Assembly: GCF_001679485.1 (NCBI RefSeq)
Contig: NZ_LZOZ01000008.1
Location: 62,447-126,446, forward strand
Origin: Haemophilus sp. CCUG 60358
Lineage (GTDB): Bacteria > Pseudomonadota > Gammaproteobacteria > Enterobacterales > Pasteurellaceae
DNA length: 64,000 nt
Direction: 5' to 3'
A program made the position numbers and the translations under genes. Shown here piece by piece: positions 31,755 through 42,418 of this stretch. Numbering within the stretch: position 1 is the first letter of the stretch; every line of letters starts with the position of its first letter. The notes under the pieces are model-generated. The model was not told the origin of the DNA. It saw only the letters and a program-made list of their open reading frames with translations, and searched no databases.

Positions 31755-32108
31755 TGTGAATAAGCATTATCTTAATGAAATTAAAGATAAAATTTCTTCT
31801 CAAAAATCGATGGTAAAATGCTAAGAAGAGTTATGCAACAGTCACCATTTGCTCAATCACAATTTTATCCACAGAAATATTGAATAACTCACAGCTGTTA
31901 TTTCTTCACCAAGCCAGGAATGTTTAAACTAAAAAATGGCTGAATTTTTGACCGCACTTTGATGAGAAAAAGTGCGGTCATTTTTTTTGGAAAATTTTTG
32001 ATTAAAGGTTATGCAAAAATGAAAAAAATGAAGTGTGAAAAGCGGTTTTTAATTTTTATACACAGTTAAATTTAGACTATCCAAGCGTTACCCACAGAGT
32101 TATCCACA
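31755..32108. other. Non-coding region with a cluster of DnaA boxes
   Basis: The 484-base gap between ampD and rppH has no supportable gene. Four exact TTATNCACA boxes are present: TTATTCACA (31755-31763, minus strand), TTATCCACA (31865-31873), TTATACACA (32056-32064) and TTATCCACA (32100-32108). TTACCCACA at 32088-32096 differs at one position. The region is very AT-rich. By base composition about 0.02 exact boxes would be expected. It contains no GATC until the first codons of rppH, unlike enterobacterial oriC. It may be an origin, a DnaA-titration site or a DnaA-regulated promoter for rppH. Confidence 0.55.
31949..31988. terminator. Inverted uptake-sequence terminator inside the ampD-rppH gap
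   Basis: TGACCGCACTTT and AAAAGTGCGGTCA pair around GATGAGA and are followed by eight T residues. It fits a terminator for ampD, although 234 bases past its stop, and divides the DnaA-box region into two parts. Confidence 0.75.
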
Positions 32109-32199
32109 ATAGGGTAAATATGCCCATTCGGTTGATAAAAAAGCGAATTTATGAAACAATCTGCAAATTATTTTTGTACAAAATTTAAGGTGAACGATA

Positions 32200-32793
32200 G
32201 TGATCGATTTTGATGGCTACCGTCCAAATGTAGGCATTGTCATTTGTAATCGCAAAGGGCAGGTGCTTTGGGCTAAACGATACGGGCAGAATTCGTGGCA
32301 ATTCCCGCAAGGCGGAATTAATGATAATGAAAGTGCCGAACAAGCCATGTATCGTGAATTATATGAAGAGGTTGGTTTGCAACCCAAAGATGTGAAGGTG
32401 CTTTACGCGTCTAAACATTGGTTGCGTTATAAGCTGCCGAAAAGATTGCTGCGTTATGACAGCAAACCCGTGTGTATTGGGCAAAAACAACGTTGGTTTT
32501 TGTTGCAATTAGTGGGTGATGAAAAAAATATTAATATGAACACAACTAAATCCCCCGAATTTGATGGTTGGCGTTGGGTGAGTTTTTGGTATCCCGTACG
32601 TCAGGTTGTGTCCTTTAAGAAAGATGTTTATCGCAAAGCGATGAAAGAGTTTGCTCAAGTGATGTTTGGCAACGAAAAAACATTACTTGAAAATACGCAG
32701 GAGCATGAGACAAATAAACCTTATCATGCGCCACGTAAAAATGGTTCTTCTAAATATCAAAAACGTTCATTTTATAAATCAAGGGGGCAATAA
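32200..32793 (+). CDS. rppH: RNA pyrophosphohydrolase
   Basis: A 197-residue Nudix hydrolase. [14 protein letters not shown] and WQFPQGGI begin the domain; the Nudix box runs GGINDNES to REL(Y)EEVG at about residues 37-59. RppH removes pyrophosphate from mRNA 5' ends, starting RNase E decay. GTG 32200 is the start by alignment and AAGG lies upstream. The C-terminal 40 residues are basic and variable. The stop overlaps the next gene's ATG by one base. Confidence 0.95.
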   Translation: MIDFDGYRPNVGIVICNRKGQVLWAKRYGQNSWQFPQGGINDNESAEQAMYRELYEEVGLQPKDVKVLYASKHWLRYKLPKRLLRYDSKPVCIGQKQRWFLLQLVGDEKNINMNTTKSPEFDGWRWVSFWYPVRQVVSFKKDVYRKAMKEFAQVMFGNEKTLLENTQEHETNKPYHAPRKNGSSKYQKRSFYKSRGQ

Positions 32794-33587
32794 TGCTCAC
32801 TTTTATTCTACTTTGTTTACTTGTCGGGTCGGTTGTTGGTTTTCTCGCTGGATTATTTGGCATTGGTGGTGGGTTAATTATCGTCCCAACCTTGGTTTAT
32901 TTATTGCCGATGATAGGTGTGCCTGAACCCTTGCTGATGTCCGCTGCATTAGGAACTTCATTTGCGACCATTGTGATTACCGGATTTTCTTCTGCGCAGC
33001 GTCATCATAAACTAGGCAATATAGTCTGGAGTGCCGTGAAAGTATTGGCACCGATGGTGATGATCTCAGTCTTTATCTCTGGTTTGTTTATTGGCAAACT
33101 TGATCGTGATGTATCAGCCAAAATCTTTGCCTGTTTAGTCGTATATTTAGCGGCAAAAATGGTGATTTCTATTAAGAAAAACACAGGGAAAACCAAACCT
33201 TTAACAACACAAGCATCTGTTATCGGTGGTATTTTAATTGGGATGGCATCAAGTGCAGCAGGCGTTGGCGGTGGTGGTTTTATCGTGCCATTTTTAAATT
33301 CCCGCGGGATTGATATGAAAAAAGCCATCGGTTCTTCTGCATTCTGTGGGGCACTTCTTGGTTTATCAGGCATGTTTAGCTTTATGGTGAGTGGTTGGGG
33401 TAATCCTACCATGCCAGATTATTCCCTAGGCTATGTTTATTTGCCTGCCGTGCTTGGTATTACGGGCACTTCATTCTTCACTTCTAAACTAGGGGCAACA
33501 GCCACCTCCAAACTCCCTGTCCCAACCTTGAAAAAAGGCTTTGCCTTGCTATTAGTTGCGATCGCAGTTGATATGTTTATTAAATAA
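32793..33587 (+). CDS. TSUP/TauE-SafE family membrane permease
   Basis: A 264-residue protein with about eight hydrophobic segments and the duplicated family motif: [19 protein letters not shown] near the N terminus and [12 protein letters not shown] in the second half. The family moves sulfite, sulfonates or other organic anions; the substrate here cannot be deduced. Its ATG overlaps the rppH stop (TAATG), and lgt begins 8 bases downstream, so rppH-TSUP-lgt-thyA form one transcript. Confidence 0.88.
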   Translation: MLTFILLCLLVGSVVGFLAGLFGIGGGLIIVPTLVYLLPMIGVPEPLLMSAALGTSFATIVITGFSSAQRHHKLGNIVWSAVKVLAPMVMISVFISGLFIGKLDRDVSAKIFACLVVYLAAKMVISIKKNTGKTKPLTTQASVIGGILIGMASSAAGVGGGGFIVPFLNSRGIDMKKAIGSSAFCGALLGLSGMFSFMVSGWGNPTMPDYSLGYVYLPAVLGITGTSFFTSKLGATATSKLPVPTLKKGFALLLVAIAVDMFIK

Positions 33588-33595
33588 GGAATGTT

Positions 33596-34405
33596 ATGAA
33601 TTCAGAATTTTTGATGCTTCCGCATTTTGATCCGACTATTTTTACTTTTGGTAATAGCAATATAGGGCTGCGTTGGTATGGCTTAATGTATCTATTAGGC
33701 TTTATCTTTGCGCGCTGGCTAGCGGTTCGTCGTGCCAATCAACCAAATAGTGGTTGGACTGTGGATCAAGTGGATACGTTACTTTTTAATGGCTTTATGG
33801 GCGTGTTCTTAGGTGGTCGCATTGGGGATGTCTTCTTCTATAATTTTGATCATTTTGTGCAAGATCCGCTGTATTTATTTCGTGTTTGGGAAGGGGGAAT
33901 GTCATTCCACGGTGGATTAATTGGGGTGATTATCTCAATGATTTGGACCTCTTATTCTCAAAAAAGAAGCTTTTGGCAAACGGCAGATTTTGTAGCGCCT
34001 TTGATTCCATTTGGTTTAGGGATGGGACGAATTGGTAACTTCATTAATTTAGAACTTTGGGGACGAGAAACCAATGTTCCTTGGGCTATGATTTTCCCAA
34101 ATGATCCATTGTTATTACCACGCCATCCTTCACAGCTTTATGAAGCATTTTTAGAAGGTTTTGTACTGTTTATTATTCTGAATGTCTTTATTAAAAAGTC
34201 TCGCCCAGCAGGTTCGGTAGCAGGATTATTCCTTGTTGGTTACGGGATTTTCCGTTTTATCGTTGAATATGTCCGTGAGCCGGAAGTTGAATCTTTCTTA
34301 GGCATCATGACACGTGGCCAAGCTCTTAGCTTACCGATGATTATTGGTGGTGGATTAATTATGGCATGGGCATACAATCGCGCAAAAAGTGCGGTTCATC
34401 AGTAA
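33596..34405 (+). CDS. lgt: Phosphatidylglycerol-prolipoprotein diacylglyceryl transferase
   Basis: A 269-residue inner-membrane enzyme with about seven transmembrane helices. The Lgt signature [20 protein letters not shown] is complete, and the catalytic-region histidine (SFHGGLIG) and arginines (GMGR) are present. It adds diacylglycerol to the lipobox cysteine of prolipoproteins. AAGGAATGTT precedes the ATG. An uptake sequence sits at the C-terminal end (about 34388). Confidence 0.96.
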   Translation: MNSEFLMLPHFDPTIFTFGNSNIGLRWYGLMYLLGFIFARWLAVRRANQPNSGWTVDQVDTLLFNGFMGVFLGGRIGDVFFYNFDHFVQDPLYLFRVWEGGMSFHGGLIGVIISMIWTSYSQKRSFWQTADFVAPLIPFGLGMGRIGNFINLELWGRETNVPWAMIFPNDPLLLPRHPSQLYEAFLEGFVLFIILNVFIKKSRPAGSVAGLFLVGYGIFRFIVEYVREPEVESFLGIMTRGQALSLPMIIGGGLIMAWAYNRAKSAVHQ

Positions 34406-34416
34406 GGAGTTTTTTT

Positions 34417-35268
34417 ATGAAACAATATTTAGATCTTTGTCGACGCATTGTGAATGAAGGTGAGTGGGTTGCTAATGAGCGTACTGGCAAGCGTTGCCTT
34501 ACTGTGATTAATGCAGATTTAGAATATGATGTTGCCAATAATCAATTCCCCTTAATTACCACGCGAAAAAGCTATTGGAAAGCAGCGATTGCGGAATTTT
34601 TAGGTTATATCCGTGGTTATGATAATGCCGCGGACTTCCGCAAGCTTGGCACCAAAACATGGGATGCAAATGCCAATGAAAATGCCGCTTGGCTTGCCAA
34701 TCCACATCGTAAAGGCACCGATGATATGGGACGCGTTTATGGTGTGCAAGGTAGAGCATGGCGTAAACCGAATGGCGAAACCATCGATCAACTTCGTAAA
34801 ATTGTGAACAATTTAAGCCGAGGGATTGATGACCGCGGTGAAATTTTGACTTTCTTCAATCCAGGCGAATTTGATCTAGGCTGCTTGCGCCCTTGCATGC
34901 ACACACATACTTTCTCTTTAGTAGGCGATACATTGCACTTAACGAGCTACCAACGCTCTTGTGATGTGCCACTTGGCTTAAACTTCAATCAAATTCAGGT
35001 CTTTACTTTCCTTGCTTTGATGGCGCAAATTACCGGCAATAAACCGGGTAAGGCATATCATAAAATTGTAAATGCGCATATTTATGAAGACCAACTTGAG
35101 TTAATGCGTGATGTGCAATTAAAACGTGAACCATTCCCTTCACCACAATTAGAAATTAATCCTGATATTAAAACCCTTGAAGATCTTGAAACTTGGGTCA
35201 CGATGGATGATTTCAAGGTGGTGGGGTATCAATCTCACGAACCAATTAAATATCCTTTCTCAGTTTAG
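34417..35268 (+). CDS. thyA: Thymidylate synthase
   Basis: A 283-residue ThyA. The catalytic cysteine is Cys160 in [24 protein letters not shown] is the dUMP-phosphate and Asn-binding motif. It makes dTMP from dUMP with methylenetetrahydrofolate. The active-site context (RPCMHTH instead of the common PPCH) belongs to a divergent ThyA branch that H. influenzae also has. ATG 34417 is chosen because TAAGGAGT lies 7 bases upstream; the frame extends 17 codons back into lgt. Confidence 0.95.
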   Translation: MKQYLDLCRRIVNEGEWVANERTGKRCLTVINADLEYDVANNQFPLITTRKSYWKAAIAEFLGYIRGYDNAADFRKLGTKTWDANANENAAWLANPHRKGTDDMGRVYGVQGRAWRKPNGETIDQLRKIVNNLSRGIDDRGEILTFFNPGEFDLGCLRPCMHTHTFSLVGDTLHLTSYQRSCDVPLGLNFNQIQVFTFLALMAQITGNKPGKAYHKIVNAHIYEDQLELMRDVQLKREPFPSPQLEINPDIKTLEDLETWVTMDDFKVVGYQSHEPIKYPFSV

Positions 35269-35277
35269 GCATTCAAA

Positions 35278-35796
35278 GTGCGGTCAGATTTAGACGAGAA
35301 ATTTATGCAACACGCTCTGATGCTTGCCGATCGTGCAGAGGCACTCGGCGAGATTCCAGTCGGGGCGGTGTTAGTGGATGATGAAGGAAATATTCTCGGT
35401 GAAGGCTGGAATTTATCTATCATTGAAAATGATCCGACCGCTCACGCTGAAATTGTCGCATTGCGTAATGCCGCACAACATATTCAAAATTATCGTCTGC
35501 TCAATACCACACTCTATGTCACCCTTGAGCCTTGTACCATGTGTGCTGGCGCGATTTTGCATAGCCGCATTAAACGTTTAGTCTTTGGGGCGTCAGATTA
35601 TAAAACGGGCGCTGTAGGCTCTCGTTTCCACTTCTTTGATGATTATAAAATGAATCACGCACTAGAAATTACATCTGGTGTGTTGGCAGAAAAGTGCGGT
35701 CAGAAATTGAGTGATTTTTTCAAAAAAAGACGAGAACAGAAAAAGGAAGAGAAGCGGGAAAAAAATCTCCCGCTTGATGTTGAGCCACAATCTTAA
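35278..35796 (+). CDS. tadA: tRNA-specific adenosine deaminase
   Basis: A 172-residue zinc deaminase with HAE ([11 protein letters not shown]) and PCxxC ([11 protein letters not shown]). It converts A34 to inosine in tRNA-Arg. The probable start GTG 35278 lies inside an uptake sequence (AAAGTGCGGTC), 9 bases after the thyA stop, with AGG upstream; no ATG exists between that stop and codon 10. From memory the H. influenzae protein also has the residues VRS at this point. A second uptake sequence is near 35693. The end overlaps ung (convergent) by 4 bases. Confidence 0.9.
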   Translation: MRSDLDEKFMQHALMLADRAEALGEIPVGAVLVDDEGNILGEGWNLSIIENDPTAHAEIVALRNAAQHIQNYRLLNTTLYVTLEPCTMCAGAILHSRIKRLVFGASDYKTGAVGSRFHFFDDYKMNHALEITSGVLAEKCGQKLSDFFKKRREQKKEEKREKNLPLDVEPQS

Positions 35797-36452
35797 ACTT
35801 GCCAATCAATTTCAGTTAAACCATGTTGTTTTAAGTATTCGTTGGCTTTAGAAAAGTGATGGCATCCTAGAAAACCACGATGTGCAGAAAGAGGGGAAGG
35901 GTGCGGGGCAGTTAAAACATAATGACGATTGCGATCAATAAATTGCCCTTTTTTCTGTGCATGACTTCCCCAAAGTAAAAATACTACTTTTTCACGGTGT
36001 TCATTAAGTGCCGCAATCACTTGATCCGTAAATACTTCCCAACCAAATTTAGCGTGTGAATGTGCCATGCCGCGCTCTACAGTTAGCACAGTGTTAAGCA
36101 ACAGTACACCTTGCTCCGCCCATTTCACCAAGTAACCATGATTTGGCATTTGAAAACCAGGAATGTCGTTAGCCAATTCTTTATACATATTCAGTAAAGA
36201 AGGGGGAATTGCAACCTCAGGTTTCACCGAAAAAGCTAAGCCGTGCGCTTGATTTGGGCCGTGATAGGGATCCTGTCCTAAAATGACAACTTTCACCTCA
36301 TCAAATGCCGTATATTTAAAGGCATTAAACACTTCGTCTTGTGGTGGGTAAATGGTTTTTCCGGCAAGTCGCTCTTGATGCACTTGTTGTAGAATGTGTT
36401 TAAAGTAAGGTTTTTCTTTCTCTTGACCGATAACATCTGTCCAGGTTTTCAT
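35793..36452 (-). CDS. ung: Uracil-DNA glycosylase
   Basis: A 219-residue family 1 UDG. The catalytic Asp61 is in [18 protein letters not shown] is the uracil-binding motif and [11 protein letters not shown] the C-terminal DNA-intercalation loop with the catalytic histidine. It removes uracil from DNA. It is convergent with tadA, whose stop it overlaps. The start ATG has AAGGAAATAC upstream. Confidence 0.97.
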   Translation of the reverse strand: MKTWTDVIGQEKEKPYFKHILQQVHQERLAGKTIYPPQDEVFNAFKYTAFDEVKVVILGQDPYHGPNQAHGLAFSVKPEVAIPPSLLNMYKELANDIPGFQMPNHGYLVKWAEQGVLLLNTVLTVERGMAHSHAKFGWEVFTDQVIAALNEHREKVVFLLWGSHAQKKGQFIDRNRHYVLTAPHPSPLSAHRGFLGCHHFSKANEYLKQHGLTEIDWQV

Positions 36453-36581
36453 TCTGTATTTCCTTATTGGATAAGCTTGGAGACATTATAAATGAAATTG
36501 CTGAGAAAGGCTTTATTTGAGAACAATGTTAATATTTTGTTAAAATCATGGGCATATTGAGTTTTTGTTACGACTAAAACT

Positions 36582-36595
36582 TTAATCTAGATCAA
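36582..36595. promoter_or_regulatory. FNR-like site upstream of grcA
   Basis: TTAATCTAGATCAA matches TTGAT-N4-ATCAA with one mismatch. It is centred 130 bases before the grcA ATG. grcA (yfiD) is a classical FNR/ArcA target in E. coli; I could not place a convincing -10 element. Confidence 0.5.
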
Positions 36596-36717
36596 TTTTA
36601 AAAAATTAGTCATAAAAAAGAACCTGTTTTAGGTCAAAATTAATTGAATTCTTCAAATAGTTTGATAAAATTTGCACAGTTTAATAAATATACAACCGCC
36701 AAATTAGGAGGCACTTT

Positions 36718-37101
36718 ATGATCAAAGGTATTCAAATTACTCAAGCAGCAAATGACAATCTTTTAAACTCATTCTGGTTATTAGACAGCGAAAAAAATGA
36801 AGCTCGTTGTTTATGTGCAAAAGCTGAATTCGCAGAAGACCAAGTAGTAGCAGTAAGCGAATTAGGTCAAATCGAATATCGTGAATTACCGGTAAATGTA
36901 GCACCAACTGTTAAAGTTGAAGGTGGTCAACACTTAAACGTAAACGTATTACGTCGTGAAACGTTAGAAGATGCAGTAAACAACCCGGATAAATACCCAC
37001 AATTAACTATCCGTGTTTCTGGTTACGCAGTACGTTTCAACTCTTTAACACCAGAACAACAACGCGACGTTATTACTCGTACTTTCACTGAAAGCCTATA
37101 A
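36718..37101 (+). CDS. grcA: Autonomous glycyl radical cofactor
   Basis: A 127-residue protein homologous to the C terminus of pyruvate formate-lyase. The glycyl radical motif RVSGYAVRF places the radical at Gly102. It replaces the oxygen-damaged C-terminal part of PFL. Codon use is strongly biased (TTA, GTA, CGT), as expected for a highly expressed gene. AGGAGG directly precedes the ATG at ideal spacing. A terminator follows. Confidence 0.96.
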   Translation: MIKGIQITQAANDNLLNSFWLLDSEKNEARCLCAKAEFAEDQVVAVSELGQIEYRELPVNVAPTVKVEGGQHLNVNVLRRETLEDAVNNPDKYPQLTIRVSGYAVRFNSLTPEQQRDVITRTFTESL

Positions 37102-37122
37102 TTTCAGTTTGAATGAAAAAAG

Positions 37123-37152
37123 AAACCCCGAAGTAATTCGGGGTTTTGTTTT
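37123..37152 (+). terminator. Rho-independent terminator after grcA
   Basis: AAACCCCGAA and TTCGGGGTTT pair around GTAA, followed by TGTTTT. It starts 21 bases after the stop. Confidence 0.9.
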
Positions 37153-37269
37153 ATCTAAAAGGTTTGAAAATTTGACCGCACTTTTCCCTTTCATCCCTAG
37201 CGATTTCCGCGCTTTTCAGGTACAATCCGCCAGTTAAATTTAATGATTTTTGAGAAAACTAATCTATTT

Positions 37270-39066
37270 ATGAAGAATATTCGCAACTTTTCTATTATTG
37301 CCCATATTGACCACGGTAAATCGACCCTTTCTGATCGATTAATTCAGACCTGTGGGGGCCTTTCGGATCGTGAAATGGAAGCGCAAGTGTTGGATTCCAT
37401 GGATCTTGAGCGTGAGCGCGGTATTACCATTAAAGCGCAGAGCGTAACCTTAAATTATCAAGCCAAAGACGGTGAAACATACCAATTAAACTTTATCGAT
37501 ACACCAGGACACGTGGACTTCTCTTATGAAGTATCGCGTTCTCTTGCGGCTTGTGAAGGGGCATTGTTAGTTGTGGATGCGGGACAAGGCGTAGAAGCCC
37601 AAACCTTGGCAAACTGCTATACTGCCATTGAAATGGATTTAGAAGTAGTACCGATTTTGAATAAAATCGACTTACCAGCGGCAGATCCTGAACGTGTTGC
37701 AGAAGAAATTGAAGACATCGTGGGTATTGATGCGATGGAAGCGGTACGTTGTTCAGCTAAAACCGGTGTGGGTATCGAAGATGTATTAGAAGAAATCGTT
37801 GCGAAAATTCCTGCGCCAGAAGGTGATCCTGATGCACCGTTACAAGCATTGATTATTGACTCTTGGTTCGATAACTATTTAGGCGTGGTGTCATTAGTTC
37901 GTATCAAAAATGGCGTGTTGCGTAAAGGCGATAAAATCAAAGTAATGTCTACCGGACAGGCTTACAACGTTGATCGTTTAGGGATTTTTACGCCAAAACA
38001 AGTGGATACGACGATATTAAATACCGGCGAAGTGGGTTGGGTTGTTTGTGCAATTAAAGATATTTTAGGTGCACCGGTAGGAGATACCTTAACGCATCAA
38101 CACAATCCTGCAAGCCATGTATTACCAGGCTTTAAGAAAGTAAAACCGCAGGTTTATGCTGGATTATTCCCAGTTAGCTCTGACGATTATGAAGCTTTCC
38201 GTGATGCGTTGGGTAAATTAAGCCTAAACGATGCATCACTTTTCTATGAACCAGAGAATTCAACCGCTTTAGGTTTTGGTTTCCGTTGTGGTTTCTTAGG
38301 GCTTTTACACATGGAGATCATTCAAGAGCGTTTAGAGCGTGAATATGATCTTGATTTGATTACCACAGCGCCAACTGTAATTTATGAAGTTGAAATGACG
38401 AGTGGTGAAGTGGTTTATGTGGACAGTCCAGCGAAATTACCGCCATTGAATAATATTTCAGAGATTCGCGAGCCTATCGCGGAATGTAATATGTTGGTAC
38501 CACAGGAATTCTTAGGTAACGTAATTACCCTTTGTGTGGAAAAACGTGGCGTACAGACCAATATGGTGTATCACGGTAACCAAATTGCGTTAACTTATGA
38601 AATCCCAATGGGCGAAGTGGTATTGGATTTCTTCGACCGCTTGAAATCAACATCGCGTGGTTATGCGTCTTTGGATTATGGTTTCAAACGTTTCCAAGCG
38701 GCGGACATGGTGCGAGTGGATATTATGATCAACGGTGATCGTGTTGATGCGTTAGCGTTAATTGTTCATAAAGATAATGCACCTTATCGTGGTCGTGAGT
38801 TAGTTGAAAAAATGCGTGAGCTGATTCCACGTCAACAATTTGATATCGCGATCCAAGCTGCGATTGGTAACCACATTATTGCGCGTTCAACCGTAAAACA
38901 ATTGCGTAAAAACGTATTAGCAAAATGTTATGGTGGTGACGTGAGTCGTAAGAAAAAACTCTTACAGAAACAGAAAGAGGGTAAAAAACGAATGAAGTCT
39001 TTAGGTAACGTGGAAGTACCGCAAGAAGCGTTTTTAGCGATCTTACATGTAGGTAAAGATAAATAG
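37270..39066 (+). CDS. lepA: Elongation factor 4 (back-translocating GTPase LepA)
   Basis: A 598-residue translational GTPase: G1 [10 protein letters not shown]3 DTPGHVDF, G4 NKID, and the LepA-specific C terminus [37 protein letters not shown] fixes the start at 37270; nine more in-frame codons upstream lack a ribosome site. It acts on stalled ribosomes. lepB begins 12 bases downstream. An uptake sequence at 37175 precedes the gene. Confidence 0.97.
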   Translation: MKNIRNFSIIAHIDHGKSTLSDRLIQTCGGLSDREMEAQVLDSMDLERERGITIKAQSVTLNYQAKDGETYQLNFIDTPGHVDFSYEVSRSLAACEGALLVVDAGQGVEAQTLANCYTAIEMDLEVVPILNKIDLPAADPERVAEEIEDIVGIDAMEAVRCSAKTGVGIEDVLEEIVAKIPAPEGDPDAPLQALIIDSWFDNYLGVVSLVRIKNGVLRKGDKIKVMSTGQAYNVDRLGIFTPKQVDTTILNTGEVGWVVCAIKDILGAPVGDTLTHQHNPASHVLPGFKKVKPQVYAGLFPVSSDDYEAFRDALGKLSLNDASLFYEPENSTALGFGFRCGFLGLLHMEIIQERLEREYDLDLITTAPTVIYEVEMTSGEVVYVDSPAKLPPLNNISEIREPIAECNMLVPQEFLGNVITLCVEKRGVQTNMVYHGNQIALTYEIPMGEVVLDFFDRLKSTSRGYASLDYGFKRFQAADMVRVDIMINGDRVDALALIVHKDNAPYRGRELVEKMRELIPRQQFDIAIQAAIGNHIIARSTVKQLRKNVLAKCYGGDVSRKKKLLQKQKEGKKRMKSLGNVEVPQEAFLAILHVGKDK

Positions 39067-39078
39067 GAAAGTAGAGTA

Positions 39079-40128
39079 ATGTCGAATGTATTTTTTATTC
39101 TGTTGTTAGCCGTGGGATTTGCTGGTTGGAAAGCGTTAGACCATTTCCAGCTGCCTAACACATTCAGTATTTTATTGCTGATTTTGACCGCACTTTCTGG
39201 CATTTTATGGTGCTATCACCGTTTCGCCGTGATGCCGAGACGTCGTCGTCAAATCGCACGAGCAGAACAACGTTCAGGCAAAGCGTTAACGGATGAAGAA
39301 AAAGCAAAAATTGAGCCAATTTCAGAAGGTTCGGAATTTATTTCTTCACTTTTCCCTGTGTTATCTGTAGTGTTTCTTGTACGTTCATTTATTTTTGAGC
39401 CGTTTCAAATTCCATCAGGATCAATGGAAGCAACATTGCGTGTAGGGGATTTCCTTGTTGTTAATAAATACACTTATGGTATCAAAGATCCGATTTTCCA
39501 AAATACGATTATTGAAGGTAATAAGCCAGAACGTGGTGATGTAATTGTATTCAAAGCTCCAGAGCAAGCATTACTTCATACAAGCTTAGGTACAACGAGA
39601 GCAGCGTATGCTGAAAATCTTGCGTTAACATCCAAAGACAATATGTCAGGCGTAGATTATATTAAACGTATTGTGGGTAAAGGTGGCGATCGAATTATCC
39701 TTGATGTTGAAAAAAGTGCTTTAACAATTGTTCATGGTAAAGATGGCAAACCTTGTGAAATAGACTGCCAAGCGAAAGTGTTTGAATATAAACAAGAACC
39801 AACTAATCCAGCATTCCCAACTCAAGTGGAATATCTGGAAATCGGCGATGTGACACATACGATTTTAGTTGAGCCAATGCGCCGTTATTCGGGGATTGAG
39901 TTCTATCCACAAGAAGGTTTACCTGCTGCAGAATGGATTGTGCCTGAAGGGCAGTATTTTGTGATGGGTGATAACCGTGATCATAGTGATGACAGCCGTT
40001 TTTGGGGATTTGTACCGGAAAAAAATATTGTGGGTAAAGCCACTTATATTTGGATGAGTTTAGAAAAAGAACCAAATGAGTGGCCAACGGGCTTCCGTTT
40101 CGACCGTTTCTTTACGAAAATTAATTAA
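39079..40128 (+). CDS. lepB: Signal peptidase I
   Basis: A 349-residue inner-membrane protease with two N-terminal hydrophobic segments, catalytic Ser in [13 protein letters not shown], catalytic Lys in [11 protein letters not shown] and the late motif [14 protein letters not shown]. It releases exported proteins from their signal peptides. It lies between lepA and rnc as in most gamma-proteobacteria. AGGAAAGTAGAGTA precedes the ATG. An uptake sequence lies in the second hydrophobic segment's coding region (39187). Confidence 0.96.
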   Translation: MSNVFFILLLAVGFAGWKALDHFQLPNTFSILLLILTALSGILWCYHRFAVMPRRRRQIARAEQRSGKALTDEEKAKIEPISEGSEFISSLFPVLSVVFLVRSFIFEPFQIPSGSMEATLRVGDFLVVNKYTYGIKDPIFQNTIIEGNKPERGDVIVFKAPEQALLHTSLGTTRAAYAENLALTSKDNMSGVDYIKRIVGKGGDRIILDVEKSALTIVHGKDGKPCEIDCQAKVFEYKQEPTNPAFPTQVEYLEIGDVTHTILVEPMRRYSGIEFYPQEGLPAAEWIVPEGQYFVMGDNRDHSDDSRFWGFVPEKNIVGKATYIWMSLEKEPNEWPTGFRFDRFFTKIN

Positions 40129-40129
40129 T

Positions 40130-40813
40130 ATGAATCATTTAGATCGATTAGAACGAAAAATTGGTTATCAATTTTCCGATCTAAAACACTTAAAATTGGC
40201 ACTGACACACCGCAGTGCCTCCACTCAACATAATGAACGCCTAGAATTTCTAGGCGATTCGATTCTCAATTATGTCATTGCAGACGCGCTTTATCATCAA
40301 TTTCCTCGTTGTAATGAAGGTGAACTTAGCCGTATGCGCGCAACATTAGTGCGTGAGCCTACACTGGCAATGATTGCCCGAAATTTTGAGCTTGGGGATT
40401 ATATGTCCTTAGGCTCTGGTGAGCTAAAAAGCGGGGGCTTTCGCCGAGAATCTATTTTAGCTGATTGTGTTGAAGCGGTAATTGGCGCAATGGCATTGGA
40501 TTCAAGCTTTGATAAAGCGGCAGATATAGTGCGTAGTTGGTATAAAACCTTATTGGCTGAAATTAAGCCAGGCGATAACCAAAAAGATGCCAAAACACGT
40601 TTACAAGAGTATTTACAAGGTAAGCATTTCGCCTTGCCAACTTATGAAGTGATTAAAATTGAAGGGGAGGCTCATTGCCAAACCTTCACCGTGGAATGTA
40701 CGGTAAAAAACGTACCAAATATTGACCGCACTTTTATTGCAAAAGGTTCTAGCCGCCGTAAAGCAGAACAAGCGGCCGCAGAACAAATTTTAAAAATATT
40801 GGAAATAAAATGA
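40130..40813 (+). CDS. rnc: Ribonuclease III
   Basis: A 227-residue RNase III. The catalytic signature [17 protein letters not shown] and the second acidic site [10 protein letters not shown] are complete; a double-stranded RNA-binding domain fills about 155-225 ([11 protein letters not shown] to [16 protein letters not shown]). It processes rRNA and structured RNAs. The start is ATG 40130, one base after the lepB stop; an 18-codon upstream extension would sit inside lepB. era overlaps its end by 4 bases. Confidence 0.97.
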   Translation: MNHLDRLERKIGYQFSDLKHLKLALTHRSASTQHNERLEFLGDSILNYVIADALYHQFPRCNEGELSRMRATLVREPTLAMIARNFELGDYMSLGSGELKSGGFRRESILADCVEAVIGAMALDSSFDKAADIVRSWYKTLLAEIKPGDNQKDAKTRLQEYLQGKHFALPTYEVIKIEGEAHCQTFTVECTVKNVPNIDRTFIAKGSSRRKAEQAAAEQILKILEIK

Positions 40814-41724
40814 TCGAATTAAATCAAGAACAAGAGACCTATTGTGGTTTTATTGCCATTGTAGGCCGCCCAAATGTAGGGAAATCCACCCTGTTAAACA
40901 AAATTTTGGGTCAAAAAATCTCGATTACTTCCCGCAAGGCACAAACCACGCGTCACCGTATTGTGGGAATTAAAACCGAAGGCATCTACCAAGAAATTTA
41001 TGTGGATACGCCGGGACTTCATATCGAAGAAAAACGGGCGATTAACCGTTTAATGAATCGTGCAGCCAGCTCAGCGATCGGGGATGTGGATCTTATTATT
41101 TTTGTCGTGGATGGCACACATTGGAATGCCGATGATGAAATGGTGTTAAACAAATTACGTAATGCCAAAGCGCCTGTTGTACTCGCTATCAACAAAGTTG
41201 ACAATGTTAAGAATAAAGATGATTTATTGCCATTTATTACAGAATTAGGCAGTAAGTTTGATTTCGCACACATTGTGCCGATTTCTGCACAACGTGGTAA
41301 TAACGTGCATCAATTAGAGAAAATTGTTCGTCAGTCCTTACGTAAAGGCGTTCATCACTTCCCTGAAGATTACGTGACCGATCGTTCACAACGTTTTATG
41401 GCGTCGGAAATTATCCGTGAAAAATTGATGCGCTTTACCGGTGAGGAATTACCTTATTCTGTGACTGTTGAAATTGAACAATTCAAAGTAAATGAGCGTG
41501 GTACTTACGAGATTAATGGTTTGATTTTAGTTGAGCGTGAAGGTCAAAAGAAAATGGTGATTGGTGCTCAAGGACAAAAAATTAAAACCATTGGTATGGA
41601 AGCGCGCGCTGACATGGAACGCTTATTTGATAATAAAGTACATCTAGAACTTTGGGTCAAAGTGAAGTCTGGTTGGGCGGACGATGAACGCGCCTTAAGA
41701 AGTTTGGGGTATATGGACGAATAA
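40810..41724 (+). CDS. era: GTPase Era
   Basis: A 304-residue GTPase: G1 [10 protein letters not shown]3 DTPG, G4 NKVD, then a KH domain ([19 protein letters not shown]). It binds the 3' end of 16S rRNA and helps 30S maturation. ATGA overlap with rnc couples their translation. Confidence 0.97.
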   Translation: MIELNQEQETYCGFIAIVGRPNVGKSTLLNKILGQKISITSRKAQTTRHRIVGIKTEGIYQEIYVDTPGLHIEEKRAINRLMNRAASSAIGDVDLIIFVVDGTHWNADDEMVLNKLRNAKAPVVLAINKVDNVKNKDDLLPFITELGSKFDFAHIVPISAQRGNNVHQLEKIVRQSLRKGVHHFPEDYVTDRSQRFMASEIIREKLMRFTGEELPYSVTVEIEQFKVNERGTYEINGLILVEREGQKKMVIGAQGQKIKTIGMEARADMERLFDNKVHLELWVKVKSGWADDERALRSLGYMDE

Positions 41725-41728
41725 AAAC

Positions 41729-41757
41729 TTGAGTAATACTCTATACTATTCTATTAT
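41729..41757 (+). promoter_or_regulatory. Promoter of the phospholipid cassette
   Basis: TTGAGT at 41729 and TATTAT at 41752 are separated by exactly 17 bases. The palindrome GAGTAATACTC (41731-41741) overlaps the -35 and spacer and could be an operator. It starts just past the era stop, so the next three genes have their own promoter. Confidence 0.6.
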
Positions 41758-41801
41758 TAGCGAAATTTTTATGTTTACTAATAAAAACAAGGAGATGGTA
41801 G

Positions 41802-42407
41802 ATGAGTATCTATGCCTTAAAACCCAAATTTCAGAATTTACTTCGGCCTTTAGTTAGGCAATTAGCAGCAAAAGGCGTAACAGCAAATCAAGTTACGCTA
41901 ATTGCTTGCTTACTTTCAATTTTATTAGGTGTGGTTCTCGCACTATTCCCGACATTTTCAACTCTTTTCTTCCTTATTCCTATTTGGTTGTTTTTGCGTA
42001 TGGCGTTAAATGCTGTTGATGGCATGCTAGCGCGTGAGTTTAATCAAAAAAGTCGATTAGGGGGTTATCTTAATGAAATTACTGATGTCGTCTCTGATGC
42101 AGCACTTTACCTTCCTTTTGCTTTTGTCGCGCCTTTTGATGGAGTTCAAATCTCAAGTATTATTTGGCTTGCGGCGTTGAGTGAGTTATGTGGAATCTTG
42201 GGGCAAGTTCAAGGCAAAACACGTCGTTATGATGGTCCAATGGGTAAAAGCGATCGTGCGTTTGTGTTTGGTGTACTCGGTTTACTCTATGCGGTGAATG
42301 GTAGCTTGCATTCACTTTTCTGGTGGGTAGCCAATATCCTGATTATCTTGCTCATCGTGACTTGTATTAAGCGAGTAAAAAATGGATTAGCGGAAGTTGC
42401 GGAGTAA
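41802..42407 (+). CDS. CDP-alcohol phosphatidyltransferase family protein (YnbA-like)
   Basis: A 201-residue membrane protein with about five hydrophobic segments. The CDP-alcohol motif reads DGMLAR, eight residues, then GGYLNEITDVVSD: the third canonical aspartate is asparagine. E. coli YnbA has the same LNE(x)TD/GD arrangement from memory, so this is a family variant, not damage. Such enzymes join a CDP-activated lipid to an alcohol; the acceptor is unknown. AAGGAGATG lies before the ATG. It heads a three-gene operon with an acyltransferase and a CdsA-like enzyme. Confidence 0.85.
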   Translation: MSIYALKPKFQNLLRPLVRQLAAKGVTANQVTLIACLLSILLGVVLALFPTFSTLFFLIPIWLFLRMALNAVDGMLAREFNQKSRLGGYLNEITDVVSDAALYLPFAFVAPFDGVQISSIIWLAALSELCGILGQVQGKTRRYDGPMGKSDRAFVFGVLGLLYAVNGSLHSLFWWVANILIILLIVTCIKRVKNGLAEVAE

Positions 42408-42418
42408 TAGGAGTAAAT

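Noticed and set aside
31716..32199. Definite call of this gap as the chromosomal origin oriC
   Set aside because: DnaA boxes are numerous, but GATC sites and typical origin neighbours are absent, so only a candidate site is reported.
33005..33412. 135-residue minus-strand ORF opposite the TSUP permease
   Set aside because: It is the complement of a glycine-rich membrane protein gene and has no supporting features.
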